64,000 nucleotides of DNA from Pseudoduganella lurida (GTDB lineage: Bacteria > Pseudomonadota > Gammaproteobacteria > Burkholderiales > Burkholderiaceae_D): NCBI RefSeq assembly GCF_007830455.1, contig NZ_VLLB01000003.1, positions 1 through 64,000 on the forward strand. The letters run 5' to 3'. Below are positions 63,515 through 64,000 of the stretch, piece after piece; positions within the stretch are counted from its first letter, which is position 1, and the number at the start of each line of letters is the position of its first letter. The translations under genes and the position numbers were made by a program. Below the pieces are notes generated by a model. That model worked only from the letters and a program-made list of their open reading frames with translations. It was not told the origin of the DNA and did no database searches.

Positions 63515-64000
63515 CTAGCTGTACATGTACTCCCGCGACCACGGCAGCACGCGCGGATGCCGGCCGGCCTTGCCGCAGACGATCTGGTACAGGCTGATCC
63601 AGTCCTGGTCGAACGCATAGGAGCAGCCGGCCAGGTAGACGTGCCAGATGCGGAAGCGCTTGTCGCCGGCCAGTTCGCGGGCCCGGTCCGCCCGGGCCTC
63701 GAAGTTGTCGGTCCAGATCGACAGCGTGCGGGCGTAGTGGCGGCGCAGGTTTTCCACGTCGTAGGCTTCCAGGTTCCCGCGCTGCATGGCCTTCAGCACC
63801 TCGCCGATGTGCGCCAGCTCGCCGTGCGGGAACACGTATTTCTGGATGAATTCGCCGCCGCCGTACGGCGTCTCGCCGTTGTCCGGATCGGTGGACGTGA
63901 TGCCGTGGTTCATGGCCACGCCGTCCTCGGCCAGCAGGCGGTGGATGATGGCGAAGTAGTCCGGCAGGTGGCGGATGCCCACGTGCTCGAACATGCCGAC
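63515..64000 (-). CDS. cfa: Cyclopropane-fatty-acyl-phospholipid synthase-type methyltransferase (3' part)
   Basis: Only the C-terminal 161 residues lie in the window; the gene continues beyond 64000. The visible part starts VGMFEHVG, a CFA synthase motif, then GGGEFIQKYVFPHGEL, RRHYARTLSIWTDNFEA and a terminal methyltransferase helix. The enzyme adds a methylene group from S-adenosylmethionine to membrane lipid double bonds. The family also has mycolic-acid-like members, so lipid substrate is an inference. Confidence 0.9.
   Translation of the reverse strand, partial: VGMFEHVGIRHLPDYFAIIHRLLAEDGVAMNHGITSTDPDNGETPYGGGEFIQKYVFPHGELAHIGEVLKAMQRGNLEAYDVENLRRHYARTLSIWTDNFEARADRARELAGDKRFRIWHVYLAGCSYAFDQDWISLYQIVCGKAGRHPRVLPWSREYMYS

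Overview
The window is GC-rich, densely coding bacterial chromosome. Gene order and protein sequences fit a betaproteobacterium of the Oxalobacteraceae (Massilia/Telluria-like group). Supporting signs are the pgk-pyk-fba-purC-purE-purK-tsaC run, recA-recX-sucC-sucD next to a type IV pilin gene, a PPi-type phosphofructokinase and an ANTAR-controlled assimilatory nitrate cluster. The genus is an inference. No rRNA, tRNA, CRISPR array, prophage or intact insertion sequence was seen.

Layout: 1-10700 is a nitrate assimilation locus: nasT and nasS (antiterminator and nitrate sensor), a sigma-54-type promoter, a leader RNA with two ANTAR hairpins and an intrinsic terminator, then nitrate transporter, nirB, nirD, a FAD reductase and a molybdopterin nitrate reductase. 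10855-16674 holds a lone MqsA-like antitoxin, a putrescine/gamma-glutamyl set (puuD, puuA, spuC) and a frameshifted sodium:solute symporter. 16851-21514 (minus strand) is panB, a DUF486 membrane protein, folK, pcnB, a HAD phosphatase and hda. 21722-28903 has purM with an MNT/HepT toxin-antitoxin pair directly behind it, then PPi-phosphofructokinase and two tandem secreted S9 peptidases. 28995-33497 (minus) is a two-component system in one operon with a DUF4212/symporter pair.

33572-38898 is recA (LexA box), a 17-bp tandem array, recX, sucCD and an FHA protein. 39035-46448 has pilA with a sigma-54 promoter, a PilZ protein, moaC, an M48 peptidase, small conserved genes and azlCD. 46540-54148 is lower glycolysis plus purine synthesis and tsaC. 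54452-60833 encodes two lipoprotein hydrolases, an OmpW-like porin and a hybrid histidine kinase. 60945-64000 has gcdH, a flavin reductase, msrA and the 3' part of a cyclopropane fatty acid synthase gene.

Two things stand out. The nas leader (2230-2337) shows both ANTAR hairpins with identical AACGGC loops, the second overlapping the terminator stem, so the switch can be read directly. Second, there is a family of long near-perfect palindromes (15170, 16789, 44466, 54160, 54278, 60867, 63436) at or near gene 3' ends. In the GGGGACAGGCACC subgroup the outer arms and a GCAAC core are constant while the segment between them changes with compensation on the other arm.
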